Positions 21,896-35,111 of a DNA stretch of 64,000 bases are shown one piece after another. The DNA is from Spongospora subterranea f. sp. subterranea. Its lineage: Eukaryota > Endomyxa: Phytomyxea > Phytomyxea > Plasmodiophorida. The stretch covers positions 1-64,000 of the forward strand of contig JAUGWO010000138.1 in the NCBI GenBank assembly GCA_049724395.1. The letters are read 5' to 3'. A program made the translations under genes and the position numbers. Under the pieces are notes generated by a model, which saw nothing but the letters and a program-made list of their open reading frames with translations, was not told the origin of the DNA and did not search any database. Position 1 is the stretch's first letter, and every line of letters begins with the position of its first letter.

Positions 21896-24172
21896 TCATA
21901 ACATAAAGACGGCCATGGCCAAATTCAGAACCAAACATGTTAAGGCGATACGAGTTAACGGTTCCGAAATTGAAGAGATGGCGGATGAAACCGAAAGGGA
22001 TTCCGGATCAGAAAGGGATGGAGCAGATGATATTACAAGAGGGGAATTGGAACTAGAACGACAAGGAGATGGCGTTGATGATGGGGGAATAGGATTGTCA
22101 GAGTAGGTTGGGGAACTGGAACGAAGAGGAATCAAACCATCATCGGCTGGAGCAGATGATGTCTGAGATATGGAGGGAGAAGGCGTCCTCGATGATGATC
22201 GGGAACTTGATTGGGGTCTGATAGGAGAAGGTTCTTCAGACGAGGTTGGGTCCTTTGATTGAGAAGAACTCGATGAAGTTTTTCCAGATGAGGTTGGGGC
22301 ATTTGATTGAAAACCGGACGACGAAGGAGTTCGTGATTGGGAATTGGGCGACGAAGGAGTTCGTGATTGGGAATTGGGCGACGAAGGAGTTCGTGATTGG
22401 GAATTGGGCGACGAAGGAGTTCGTGATTGGGAATTGGGCGACGAAGGAGTTCGTGATTGGGAATTGGGCGACGAAGGAGTTCGTGATTGGGAATTGGGCG
22501 ACGAAGGAGTTCGTGATTGGGAATTGGGCGACGAAGGGTTCGCAGATGAGGCTGGAGCATTTGATTGGGATTTAGATGAAGGTGCGATTGATTGTGATCC
22601 AGAAAACGTTTTCGCCGATGAGGTTGAAACACTTGATTGGGTGGCAGAAGAAGAAGGGGCGGTTGAATGGGAAGCGGAAGACGAAGGGGCACTAGATGGG
22701 GAACCAGAAGAAGAAGGGTTCGCAGACAATGTTGAAGCAGACGATGGTGCGTGTGTAGAAGGCGGCAACGATTTGGTGGTCTGACCGTAGACAGGGAATT
22801 CCTGTAGCGGATCCTGAATAAGTCCCCAAGTTGGTGGCGGGATGACACCTGGCGTCATATACAGGATTGTGCTGGTCGGACCTGATCCCATTGTGGACTG
22901 TAAACAACTACCACCTGGGCCCTGACCGGTCGAATTCGCACAGTAATACCCGACGGCGTTGTTGGTTTTGGCGCCATTCAACGGCCACACGGTGAAGTTC
23001 TGGACCACGATGTTGGAGCACGTGGGGACGTTTTGCCCAGTAGACGATGCGCCACAATTCAGCCACACGACCGGATTATACGAACTGGACGTGATGACGT
23101 GTCGAACGGTCCCGTAGAAGTTGCGAACGAACACGTCCTGGACAGTCAGGTTCCCGGCACCAGGTTGGATGCCGGATGGGAGATCGGGACAGGACCAGAA
23201 GAAGTCGATGGCGAATGGGAAATCAGTGTTCGACAGGATATAGTCCTCCAATGTGATGTTGCGAATCAATCCGTTATTGGTGGAACACGCTTTAATGTAA
23301 AACCCAGCGTAGGTATCGCGACTGTAAATTTTCCTGTAAACGATGTTCTGGATCGAGACAGTGTTGCCGACCGATGCGGTTGCCGGTTGGGCGAACGAGC
23401 CCATCTGGGTCCCTTCCGAGTGATTGCAGTAGATTCTTTCGACCAGGACGTTGTTCGCCGGCGACTTCAGCGTGACGCATTCGTCGCCATTGTGGATCTG
23501 GCAATCGTGAACCCAGATATTGCTGCCCGATATGTCGATGGCGTCCGTCTTCCCGTGCAGCGGCCCGATCACCAGCACCTCGAACACCTCCATGTTCGTG
23601 ATCGCCATCAACACCAGATGGAAATACGGGGACTGGAACACGTTCAACCGGCCGATCACGACGTTGGACGAGCTCTGCACCCTGAATGTATGAATATTGG
23701 ACCCATAATCCGGATAGAGATGTGCTTGGCCGTTCAGCGTTCCTCGAAGCGACGCCGTCTGGGTATTCCCATGATCACCCGATATCACCACCCGATCCGC
23801 GTTCTTGATCAGGAACGGGAAGTACTGGGTCTCCGACCCGCCCAGATCCGACAGATGGGTCGTGTAGAAGATCTGGGCGCCGTCCAGGTGTAGGAAGAAG
23901 TTCTGCCCACCCTGTAGGGCGACTTTCGAATTGAGCTGATAATTTCCAGGGGGAATATACAGGACCGCTTGCTGCGATATCGATGTCCTTCTCTTGTTTC
24001 CGAGAACGCAATCGCTATGCGCCTTGGTGATCGCCGCCCCGATCTCGTCATCGTAGGTGGTTACGTTACAGACCAGGGCGCCGTCATCATAGGTCAACGA
24101 CGTCGGAACCGACGATGATCGTACCGAAACACAGAGTAATAGACAGAATCCAGCGAAGGTGGTTCGATTCAT
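21896..24172 (-). CDS. GPI-anchored GH28 rhamnogalacturonase-like pectin hydrolase
   Basis: Single-exon frame; Met at 24172 gives 758 residues starting with signal peptide MNRTTFAGFCLLLCVSVRSS. Residues about 25-430 form a right-handed beta-helix of glycoside hydrolase family 28, which cleaves the pectin backbone outside the cell. Motifs in order: GKTDAIDISGSNIWV, HNGDECVTLKSPANN, YCNHSEGTQMGSF and GFYIKAC, the equivalents of NTD, DD, GHG and RIK. The GDECVTLKSPANN/MGS form is that of rhamnogalacturonan hydrolases rather than classical polygalacturonases. Residues about 470-735 are Ser/Pro/Thr-rich, with a tandem decapeptide (SRTPSSPNSQ), and the end LTRIALTCLVLNLAMAVFML is a GPI-attachment signal. 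It is probably bound to the cell wall or membrane. No introns. Confidence 0.9.
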   Translation of the reverse strand: MNRTTFAGFCLLLCVSVRSSSVPTSLTYDDGALVCNVTTYDDEIGAAITKAHSDCVLGNKRRTSISQQAVLYIPPGNYQLNSKVALQGGQNFFLHLDGAQIFYTTHLSDLGGSETQYFPFLIKNADRVVISGDHGNTQTASLRGTLNGQAHLYPDYGSNIHTFRVQSSSNVVIGRLNVFQSPYFHLVLMAITNMEVFEVLVIGPLHGKTDAIDISGSNIWVHDCQIHNGDECVTLKSPANNVLVERIYCNHSEGTQMGSFAQPATASVGNTVSIQNIVYRKIYSRDTYAGFYIKACSTNNGLIRNITLEDYILSNTDFPFAIDFFWSCPDLPSGIQPGAGNLTVQDVFVRNFYGTVRHVITSSSYNPVVWLNCGASSTGQNVPTCSNIVVQNFTVWPLNGAKTNNAVGYYCANSTGQGPGGSCLQSTMGSGPTSTILYMTPGVIPPPTWGLIQDPLQEFPVYGQTTKSLPPSTHAPSSASTLSANPSSSGSPSSAPSSSASHSTAPSSSATQSSVSTSSAKTFSGSQSIAPSSKSQSNAPASSANPSSPNSQSRTPSSPNSQSRTPSSPNSQSRTPSSPNSQSRTPSSPNSQSRTPSSPNSQSRTPSSPNSQSRTPSSSGFQSNAPTSSGKTSSSSSQSKDPTSSEEPSPIRPQSSSRSSSRTPSPSISQTSSAPADDGLIPLRSSSPTYSDNPIPPSSTPSPCRSSSNSPLVISSAPSLSDPESLSVSSAISSISEPLTRIALTCLVLNLAMAVFML
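22321..22530. repeat. Seven exact copies of a 30-bp unit inside the GH28 gene
   Basis: The unit ACGAAGGAGTTCGTGATTGG + GAATTGGGCG is repeated seven times without a single difference. It encodes the decapeptide SRTPSSPNSQ on the minus strand. Being 30 bp, gains and losses of units keep the frame. It lies in the O-glycosylation-prone stalk. Confidence 0.98.
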
Positions 24173-25614
24173 GGAGGTGACCGCGCTGGACACCAACTCA
24201 ATATCTGATTTTTATTTTCGGGCATGGACCCCCTTTACCTGAAAGAATCCCAGGGTCTTTTGCTGGCTGGATCTCCGTGAGAGAACCGCAGAGGCACGGC
24301 CGTGGCGATAAAATCCGGGGGTTTGTCGGAAATATCGCCAAGAAGGTGTCGGGAGCACAGGTCCTCGCCTGATCACTTCGACGACCACGATGATTTACTA
24401 CTATATCTCTGCGGTGGTGGAGCTGAAGCCAGCGAGCAGATGTGCAACGTCCGGTTAGCTGTAATTATCGACAGTGCAAAATATCTTGAACCGGTGAAAT
24501 TAGTCATATCCAAAATTCAAACATCCCTACATCGGTGGGATTGTTTGAGGATTTACAGTAACTGATCGGATTTCTTTCTTTTTTTTCTTTTTGAGGATTT
24601 ACTGAAAAAATCCGAGCTAGCGATTTCACTATCGGAATTTCATCATTACCGAGATGTTTTCGTCGCTGTGTTTTTCCTCGATCACTACGAGCAATTCGCT
24701 CCTATCTGACAGTGCCGATATTTTGAGAAAACAGAAGGCCATTTACAAACTAGGTTGTCTTGATTTTGATGGAGGAACCGCTCCGCTCCACGTTGTGCTT
24801 TCCATTATGCAATCGGGCATCGGCTGCCTTTGCCGTCATCAGCTTGAACTCATCAGCCCCATCTTTGTTCACTATCGTTTTTTTTTGTTCACCAAAATGA
24901 AGCTGCCCGAGTAATGTCGTGAATCAACACAAAATAGATGTGGGTTATTGAAGGAAAGCAATACATATTGAACTAACCTCTGCGCTTCATCGGCCTGGAT
25001 CAAAAACAACCTATGATTAGCTTGTCAATGATGGCACACATTGTATACCAATTTTGCCAACGCTGTTTTATGCCACAGCATTGACAGGTTTTGGGTGATA
25101 GCTCTGTGCTGTTTGTTTTACAGTGTTCCCAGATAAACACATGTTCAAGGCACCCACAGTCGAACGGGTGCCTCCGCTTGCTGATTTGTCCAATGATGGC
25201 CTTCGAAACAAAAATGCTTGAAGAACTTGAGTACTCGCCATCTCGACACGATGGAAACGCCTGGTATCGCAGTTAACCGAGAAGCTATCAACAAAGACCA
25301 AAGTGTAAGCGAACGTCGACTCCATCGTCAGTCACGCCAGGACAAGTTCATCGTACGGAACATCTCTCAGGTTCGCACCCAATGCTGCACAGTTGTTCGA
25401 GCTCATGGGATCGGAAAGTGTTGGTGTTTTGCATGTCGGAGTCACCTCTTGGAATGAACGACAAGTGCCTGGTCGAGTGGTCGAACCCCACGATCAACCT
25501 CAACTTGGTTACCGATTCCCATTGTTAAACATATGAATGAAAAATCACAAAACGTGAAGACGTTTTCTGTTTATTGATAAAAAAACAATTTTCTCTGCAA
25601 TGCGCTATACACAA
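24173..25614. other. Intergenic, 5' flank of GH28 gene
   Basis: A T-rich stretch near 24210 on the plus strand (AAAATAAAAATCAGATA on the coding strand) may serve the GH28 promoter. Short frames at 24302-24565, 24654-24914 and 25068-25457 show no motif and no exon chain. Confidence 0.35.
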
Positions 25615-26548
25615 TTATAAGGTTTCATAGATTGATTTGAGTATGTGGAAATGCTTTTGCAATAAATGATGTCTATGGTGTAAGCCGAAGAGCTTGCTCG
25701 TGACGGTCATTTGTTGATCGGACCCTAATCGGTATTGGGACGATATACTTTCGCACCTCTCCAATCTAACCGACAGCCGCGATAAGATAATTTTGGCTTT
25801 GACCAATCTTTCGTACGACATATCCAATAGGTGGACAGGGTAATGGTTTCGGCACACGAACCGCATCCACCTTTGATGAGATTTCATGGCGCCACGGTGC
25901 GCCTGTAACCCGCTGAGCATCATCCCGTTGTCTCTCTCGACCATTTCGCGGTATTCCCCAACTAAATCCTGATTCTGCTGCTCTTGGCTCTTCACCCAAT
26001 CTGTATATTCCATGTTCATATTCATGATTTTCACCATTCTGTTCATTATGGTCTTGTCGATAATCATGATCTTCGAAAAAATCTCCAAAAATGACTCTGC
26101 TGACATGGAAATGTTCTTATCTGAGGATTCGGAACCATCCCAAATCCTCTTAACTTTGATATCGGCATGGGGTGCGCCAAGTCGCTGCTCAATAATGCGT
26201 TTAATGGTTTGCGCTGTCCATAAAGTGAATTCAGGACGGGGATCGACTGAGATTATTCGAGGAGTCGTTATTATGCACTTGCCCATATATTCGGAATTGT
26301 CGTATTCTCCTTGGCCAACGGTCAGTTTCATTTGAGATATGAAGCCCCACCCCACCTATTCCTCCTATTTGAAATAGGCGACATAAATTATGTAATGCGG
26401 CGATCTCCAAATCAACATCCTCGTCTATCGTGGTGAGCATCTTTGCCGTATTTTCCAAAAAAACACGATCAAATCTGGAGTACCCTTTGTTCACTGTTGA
26501 AACAGCCATTGCTGCCTGAACCGCCGTCGGAATCAATAAACATGACAA
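25615..26548 (-). CDS. Unknown two-exon protein, possibly secreted
   Basis: Exon 1 starts at 26548 with MSCLLIPTAVQAAMAVSTVN, a possible signal peptide, and runs to HNLCRLFQIGGIG. A 46-nt intron (GTGGGGT...CTGACC...CCAAG, about 26313-26358) joins in frame to EYDNSEYMGKCIITTPRI, and the exon runs to the stop at 25615. The join gives about 295 residues. The C-terminal two thirds are helical, with ERLVKAKIILSRLSVRLERC near the end. No family was recognised. The unusual donor GTGGGG is the weak point; a single-base error in the G-runs would also reconnect the frames. Confidence 0.6.
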
Positions 26549-26830
26549 ACGATCAATAAGAACGTTGATTCAGGGAGTTCAAAACCGATATGGGATTATG
26601 TTAAAGGAATCAGTCTGATGGGTTCACTTGATATCATAGACCATAGAATTCAGAGTATGCAGAGTACAACTCACAGGGGAAATGGGTCATTGCCTGTCAT
26701 TGCCATGCAGTAACGAGGGTGAGGGAATGCAATCGCCTATCATTGTCATGCCCCAACGAAAGGAAGGGAATGTGATATATATCTCTTGTCGTGTAACGCA
26801 TGGAGGTGAGAGGAACTGCCTATCATTGTC
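26549..26830. other. Degenerate edge of the minisatellite
   Basis: Diverged versions of the array box (ATGCAGTAACGAGG, CATGCCCCAACGAAAGG, GTAACGCATGGAGG) occur every 35-60 bp from about 26690. They look like decayed ancestral units. Confidence 0.6.
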
Positions 26831-27616
26831 ATGCAGTAACGAAGTGCGGGGAAAGAAGTTGTCGATCACTGCCATGCAGTAACGAAGTGATGAGAAGGAC
26901 ACTGCAGTAACGAAGTAAGGGGAAAGAAGTTGTCGATCACTGCCATGCAGTAACGAAGTGATGAGAAGGACACTGCAGTAACGAAGTAAGGGGAAAGAAA
27001 AGTTGTCGATCACTGCCATGCAGTAACGAAGTGATGAGAAGGACACTGCAGTAACGAAGTAAGGGGAAAGAAGTTGTCGATCACTGCCATGCAGTAACGA
27101 AGTGATGAGAAGGACACTGCAGTAACGAAGTAAGGGGAAAGAAGTTGTCGATCACTGCCATGCAGTAACGAAGTGATGAGAAGGACACTGCAGTAACGAA
27201 GTAAGGGGAAAGATGTTGTCGATCACTGCCATGCAGTAACGAAGTGATGAGAAGGACACTGCAGTAACGAAGTAAGGGAAAAGAAGTTGTCGATCACTGC
27301 CATGCAGTAACGAAGTGATGAGAAGGACACTGCAGTAACGAAGTAAGGGGAAAGAAGTTGTCGATCACTGCCATGCAGTAACGAAGTGATGAGAAGGACA
27401 CTGCAGTAACGAAGTAAGGGGAAAGAAGTTGTCGATCACTGCCATGCAGTAACGAAGTGATGAGAAGGACACTGCAGTAACGAAGTAAGGGGAAAGAAGT
27501 TGTCGATCACTGCCATGCAGTAACGAAGTGATGAGAAGGACACTGTCTATCATTGTGTTGCAGTAACGAAGTAAGGGGAAAGAAGTTGTCGATCACAGCC
27601 ATGCAGTAACGAAGAT
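26831..27616. repeat. 71-bp minisatellite, about 11 units
   Basis: The landmark GATCACTGCCATGCAGTAAC starts at 26864, 26935, 27008, 27079, 27150, 27221, 27292, 27363, 27434 and 27505, so the period is 71 bp apart from one 73-bp unit. A last variant follows at 27591. Each unit holds the box GCAGTAACGAAGT twice, once followed by GATGAGAAGGACACT and once by AAGGGGAAAGAAG. Units are nearly identical. Since 71 is not a multiple of 3, long frames across it are not real genes. Confidence 0.97.
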
Positions 27617-28087
27617 GACAGTGACTTTAGGAGCCCTGCTATCATGTCACTGGGGTGCAGTCATCTTTCGGGCCTGTTCATCTAGCGCTTGTTTCGATAG
27701 AATGGGTTCATGTTTCGTGAGTGCACTTGGCGGTGACTCGCTATCGTTACCTTGTTCATCAACATCACAGGTAGTCCCATAACTTAATCCTGCTGTATAC
27801 CTCATATCGAAAATCGCGACCAAATCAGCAAAACCTTTCGCTGAGCCAAAACCACAGCATGCCACCATAATGGATCAATTGTGTCCTGAAATGGGGCCAA
27901 CATTAGGATATTGACCGCGCATCTACGAACATATCGTTGATTGGAGCAGAGTTTGACTGAAACTGTGACTGAACTTGGTGTGTGTTGGAATCAGAAAAAT
28001 GATCCACCAAAAACATCTTGTGACGGAATACGCCCTATAAACTCCATACTCTTGCATAGTCACTGATCATCAAGGAATCTGCATTGA
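27617..28087. other. Intergenic between minisatellite and HEAT-protein gene
   Basis: A 73-codon minus frame at 27647-27868 overlaps nothing recognisable. The region before 28088 should contain the promoter of the next gene. Confidence 0.35.
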
Positions 28088-31346
<3,259 letters not shown>

Positions 31347-31672
31347 CAACTCTAGTGATATATAGGTAATTTAATAAATGATTGTAAATATAAATTATGT
31401 GTCGTCATCGAATCAACTTATATCATACCCGTTTAAAGTGTGCTAAATCTCGAAAGCTCAACCTAAGTCAGATCTGCTCAGCATTGCCTGCCAATTCAAA
31501 ACTGCAATCGTCAATGATGTTGATAATGCATGTATCCGCCCTGTTTAAAATTGCATATGTTTCTCGTTCAGCGTTCTATACCAGGTTTGTTGTGCATTGC
31601 TGTTGAGGCTGGTCCTCGTCTGTCAAGCAATCGTATTGTTTTCAACCATAAATTGAGATCGTGAAGGATCAA
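31347..31672. other. Short convergent intergenic region
   Basis: Just after the stop at 31346 is AATTTAATAAATGATTGTAAATATAAA, seen here in parts as TTTAATAAATG, a likely polyadenylation region. Beyond it no feature is seen. Confidence 0.4.
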
Positions 31673-32100
31673 TTAATAAAAACATGGAATCCAGAGCCGT
31701 TGGTGTGTATTATAGGGCTTGGCACTGATCGTGGCCATAAGTTCTTCGAACCATTGTTCAAACAGTCTTTCAGGCATGTCCTTCGAGTTTTGAATATTTG
31801 ACCCAACGAATCCGCTGTTTTGCGGAGCAGTCTTCTTGAACATCAACACGAACGAATTCCGCTGCCACCATCCAACAATGTCCACCGCCGTGACAAGCTT
31901 TCTTGGTGGCAGTTCCAGGGTCAATTCAAGCCATTGCAATGGCGTGGATCCAGTCTGATTCTGCACACACTTCGCACCGTCGGCAATGAGGACTGGAATG
32001 TCTATATATGGGTTATGGATCAACTTCAAACACTTTCAGAATCTCATTTGCGTTAGTGTTGATATCGCCATTGGCGTTTTCCCGAGATGTCAACACACAC
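31673..32100 (-). CDS. Possible small protein, function unknown
   Basis: Open frame to a stop at 31673, with QWLELTLELPPRKLVTAVDI, WWQRNSFVLMFKKTAPQ and RLFEQWFEELMATISAKPYN. An upstream protein-like piece in another frame (ENANGDINTNANEILKVFEV, about 32030-32090) suggests a further exon, but no convincing splice pair was found. No family recognised. Confidence 0.35.
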
Positions 32101-32775
32101 AGAATCTGTTGGTCAAGCGTTTAAAACAAGTGCTAATTAACAGCCCCTTTTAGACATTCCGTTTTTCCTATGTAGAAAGGGCTGGGTAACCGCCACAAAA
32201 CCATTTCATGAGCAGTATCAAGGCACCAAGATCGAGTTTACATGATGCAGTACACAGATTTTGCGTCTGCCGCCGATTTTGCTTTGTTCACTGCAAAGTG
32301 TGTCCAGGATACGGTCTGGATCTACGCCAACCAAATGGCACGGCATCTGATGACAACAGGTAATGAGTATTACATTGAACTCACTACAGTAGCGCTGCAG
32401 AAGGGCCGGTGGCCTAAACTTGGCGAATTCGAGATGGACGGATGCGAAGACTCAGAACCCGAGAGAAAGGTGCAACCCAGTCTGTGTAGCAGTACATGTG
32501 GGAAGTGGCCACACATGACTCAGGTTTGGCAAATGTCGTTGTAGTCTGTCTGTGTGTGTGTGTGTCTGTGTGTGTGTCTGTGTGTGTGTGTGTGTGTGTG
32601 TGTCTGTCTGTGTGTGTGTGTGTGTTGTGTGTGTGAACCTCCTACTAACCTCCTGTCTGACTGTGGGGGTTAAGCGACTGCATGAACTGCATCATCATCA
32701 GCACACCATATTTCTCCATAACCGTCTCAGGAGCCTATTCTCATCACCCGTTTCCAACCCAGTCAATATCCAGAC
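32101..32775. other. Intergenic with a TG microsatellite
   Basis: A plus-strand frame at 32242-32544 (MMQYTDFASAADFALFTAKC) looks mildly protein-like but has no partner or motif. It is followed directly by the TG repeat. Confidence 0.35.
32550..32636. repeat. TG dinucleotide microsatellite
   Basis: About 85 bp of TG with occasional TC interruptions. Confidence 0.95.
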
Positions 32776-33387
32776 ATGCCCATGCCTCATGTTCTATCGG
32801 CCATCTTCCTCATCGTCATCTGCTTGGTCATTGGCCAGGGCGCCCTCCAGCCCGATATGCTCATGAGCTTGTCGGGTTTATCACCCGACCAGGGAGTGAA
32901 ATCTGGTCCGAAGCACGCCTGGCCGTTCTCCCCATCGTGGCTCTACCTTCTTCTCCCTTTAATCATGTCCACCATGTATATTCGCATGAAATGGGATCTC
33001 TATCGTTATGGCGCTCAGAAGGTGGCACCAAACCCCGATCTTCAACTGCAGCTGTCCCTACCAGCCGCCGCTCAATCTGACCCGGAGCTGGCCGCCATCG
33101 CTCATTTGCTGGGAAGGGAATTGTCGCTGGAAGAATGGGGAACAGTACGGTTAACCAATATGACTGATCGGCAGCTGCAAGCCCTTGGATTTCTGCCGGG
33201 ATGTCCATTCATGAACGCACCACAGTATCGGGGAAAATCAGTCCAAGAGGTGGCCGCCCTGTTGGGCTATAGCCATACAATGATCGCCAATCACGCTAGT
33301 AAACACGGTCGAGGACGACTGGCTAATCATCAGCCATGGTCTGATCCTGGCAGATGCGAAGAGGTGTTCGAATCGGCAAACACTTGA
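32776..33387 (+). CDS. Single-exon membrane protein, unknown function
   Basis: 203 residues. The N-terminus PHVLSAIFLIVICLVIGQGA is a signal peptide or signal anchor. A second hydrophobic segment, SWLYLLLPLIMSTMYI, follows at about residues 54-70. The remaining 130 residues are soluble, with an LGRELSLEEWGTVRLTNMTD block and a basic, His-containing end. The topology would be lumenal loop, one or two membrane spans, then a cytosolic domain. No family recognised. It converges on the PIP kinase gene, whose stop is 84 bp away. Confidence 0.55.
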   Translation: MPMPHVLSAIFLIVICLVIGQGALQPDMLMSLSGLSPDQGVKSGPKHAWPFSPSWLYLLLPLIMSTMYIRMKWDLYRYGAQKVAPNPDLQLQLSLPAAAQSDPELAAIAHLLGRELSLEEWGTVRLTNMTDRQLQALGFLPGCPFMNAPQYRGKSVQEVAALLGYSHTMIANHASKHGRGRLANHQPWSDPGRCEEVFESANT

Positions 33388-33471
33388 ACCTCAGCCGTTG
33401 TTGGTGTTAAATAGATAATCACTTATATTATATAATAAATATTCAGCTAATCCGACCCATTTGGTGCTTGG

Positions 33472-35111
33472 TCAGGCTAGGTGCCTTTCTATAAATGCAC
33501 TAAATCTCTTAGCATATGCAGGAGGATTTACAGCTGATATGCTGGAGCGGTCATTGACTATTGCCTTGAAGAAGTGCTCCGTCTTCTTCTTCCAGTTGTA
33601 CTTCTGTAGATAGTCGATAATTCCCATAAAATATACATTTGCAATGCGTCGATTGCTATCTCTGGATAACAGCCCCCTTCTATCGTAACTCGATGGATTA
33701 TCAGCTTCTTCTGGCGTATATCCAAGGCGGGCAAGTAGCTCATCATCAGTTGGATTAGTCGGGTCCTGGTCCCGATTATATATCCCGATCAGCAAACTGT
33801 AGTCCATCTGCATTGCACTAGATAGAAAATTGGCGTCACTTTTCAAAATGGCCAGCACTGCCGGATAATATTCGCCTAGTTTCACTACAACATCGAGACG
33901 ATCGAAATCGACGTCTTTAAGGACGAGATCAGTCGACTTCGCTTCCCTTCCAAAAGTGGAACCTTTCAAGTCGAACTTGGATTGAATTGGTACAAGACCA
34001 TCGCGGGCGAATACATTCAGCATCACATAAAAATGAAGATTGTTTCGAGCTCCTGAAATGATCGACAGTGTGTTAGGTAGTGACTCCAGGGAATCAGCAA
34101 TTTGATTTCACCATAAAATTTGATACGATACAATCCAACAATACGAACAAGTAATGAGCTGGAATGTTCGTGAAGATGCTGAAAATAACCCGGAAGGAAA
34201 TCTCGAAACCAGAGAGATTCATTATGAGACATTGTCTTGATAATGTATTTCCCATCAGTGGTAAAGAAGAAAAATGCTCCAGACCTGTCGGAGCAGACGT
34301 ACATGAATGGGCGATTCGCAAACGAGAGTCGAACAAAAATGAGACCTGGAGTTGGAGACGAAATCATGGAAAGATTCCCCACCGGCTAAGGAGCCAACAT
34401 AATCCTCATTTGTAATACCCAACGATGACCTTAGCGAGGCAAACACTTGACCCGCCTAGACCCACCATAAATACATTTCCCCGATCTGAATAATCAAATA
34501 GCAATGAACTCACATAGCTTTTGAACCCAAATTTGATGGATTTACTCGCCACTTTAGGAGAGGCAGGGACCTCGGTGTTGGGGTCTTTAGGCTCTACCCT
34601 TGATTTTGGCCCATTCTTATATCTGACCTGTCAATCGATCAGGGAGCCCATAATTCGATTCCAGAACGGGACCGGTATACCTCGTGGTTCTGGGTTTCAC
34701 AGCCTCTCGAAATTGCTGGATCGTAATGTTCCCGATCGGTTTGAAGTTGGTCGAAGATGGTATACGGCCAATAGACACAGCCGAATCGTGAATAGAGGAT
34801 TTCCCTTCGGTCTCTGCCGATTGAGCGTCGCCATCCAGATTCTGGTTGGGCGAATCGTTCGACGGAATGAAAGAATGAGCGATCCCATGCATCAGCGCTT
34901 GTGAGGTATCGAACTGTGGATGTTGCGAATCAACAGTTTGGCAATTATCCAGTATCGATGATGTGATCGACGAATGTCCATCATCGAGTTTGGAGACGGT
35001 CGCCTGATGGACTATTGTCGAAGGGCGCTTGCCATTATCAGGGCTCCTGGATACAGCATGTTCAATGACATCCCCGAGGACCAGCTCTACCGCTCTTGTC
35101 CTCCTGCCCAT
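33472..35111 (-). CDS. Phosphatidylinositol phosphate kinase (PIP5K/PIP4K family)
   Basis: Five exons join in frame into 462 residues: 35111-34701, 34627-34514, 34455-34346, 34284-34112, 34052-33472; the introns are 73, 58, 61 and 59 nt. After a disordered N-terminus the kinase core follows: YAGQVFASLRSSLGITNEDY, LAGGESFHDFVSNSRSG, AFFFFTTDGKYIIKTMSHNE (ATP-binding Lys in IIKTM), SLLVRIVGLYRIKF, FDLKGSTFGRE, MQMDYSLLIGIYNRD, FMGIIDYLQKYNWKKKTEHF, and ISAVNPPAYAKRFSAFIERH at the end. The enzyme phosphorylates PI4P or PI5P to PI(4,5)P2 at membranes. The activation-loop region DRSSISAVNPPAYAKRF is nearer the type II (PIP4K) form, so I leave the substrate open. No other domain is present. Confidence 0.92.

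Noticed and set aside
22132-22848. Open frames on both strands through the GH28 repeat region
   Set aside because: They arise because the 30-bp unit has no stop in several frames; only the minus frame with signal peptide, GH28 motifs and GPI signal is real.
26687-27553. Long minus-strand frames through the minisatellite as a repeat protein
   Set aside because: The unit is 71 bp, not a multiple of 3, so frames break or change at each unit; the translations are by-products.
26831-27616. The regular 71-bp repeats read as a CRISPR array
   Set aside because: There are no variable spacers; whole units are repeated nearly unchanged, and the surrounding genes are intron-bearing nuclear genes.
34309-34345. 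A 37-nt intron in the PIP kinase (GTGGGGAATC...CTCCAG type)
   Set aside because: The 61-nt intron 34285-34345 keeps the conserved LAGGESFHDFVSNSRSGAFFFF order, so the shorter reading is wrong.
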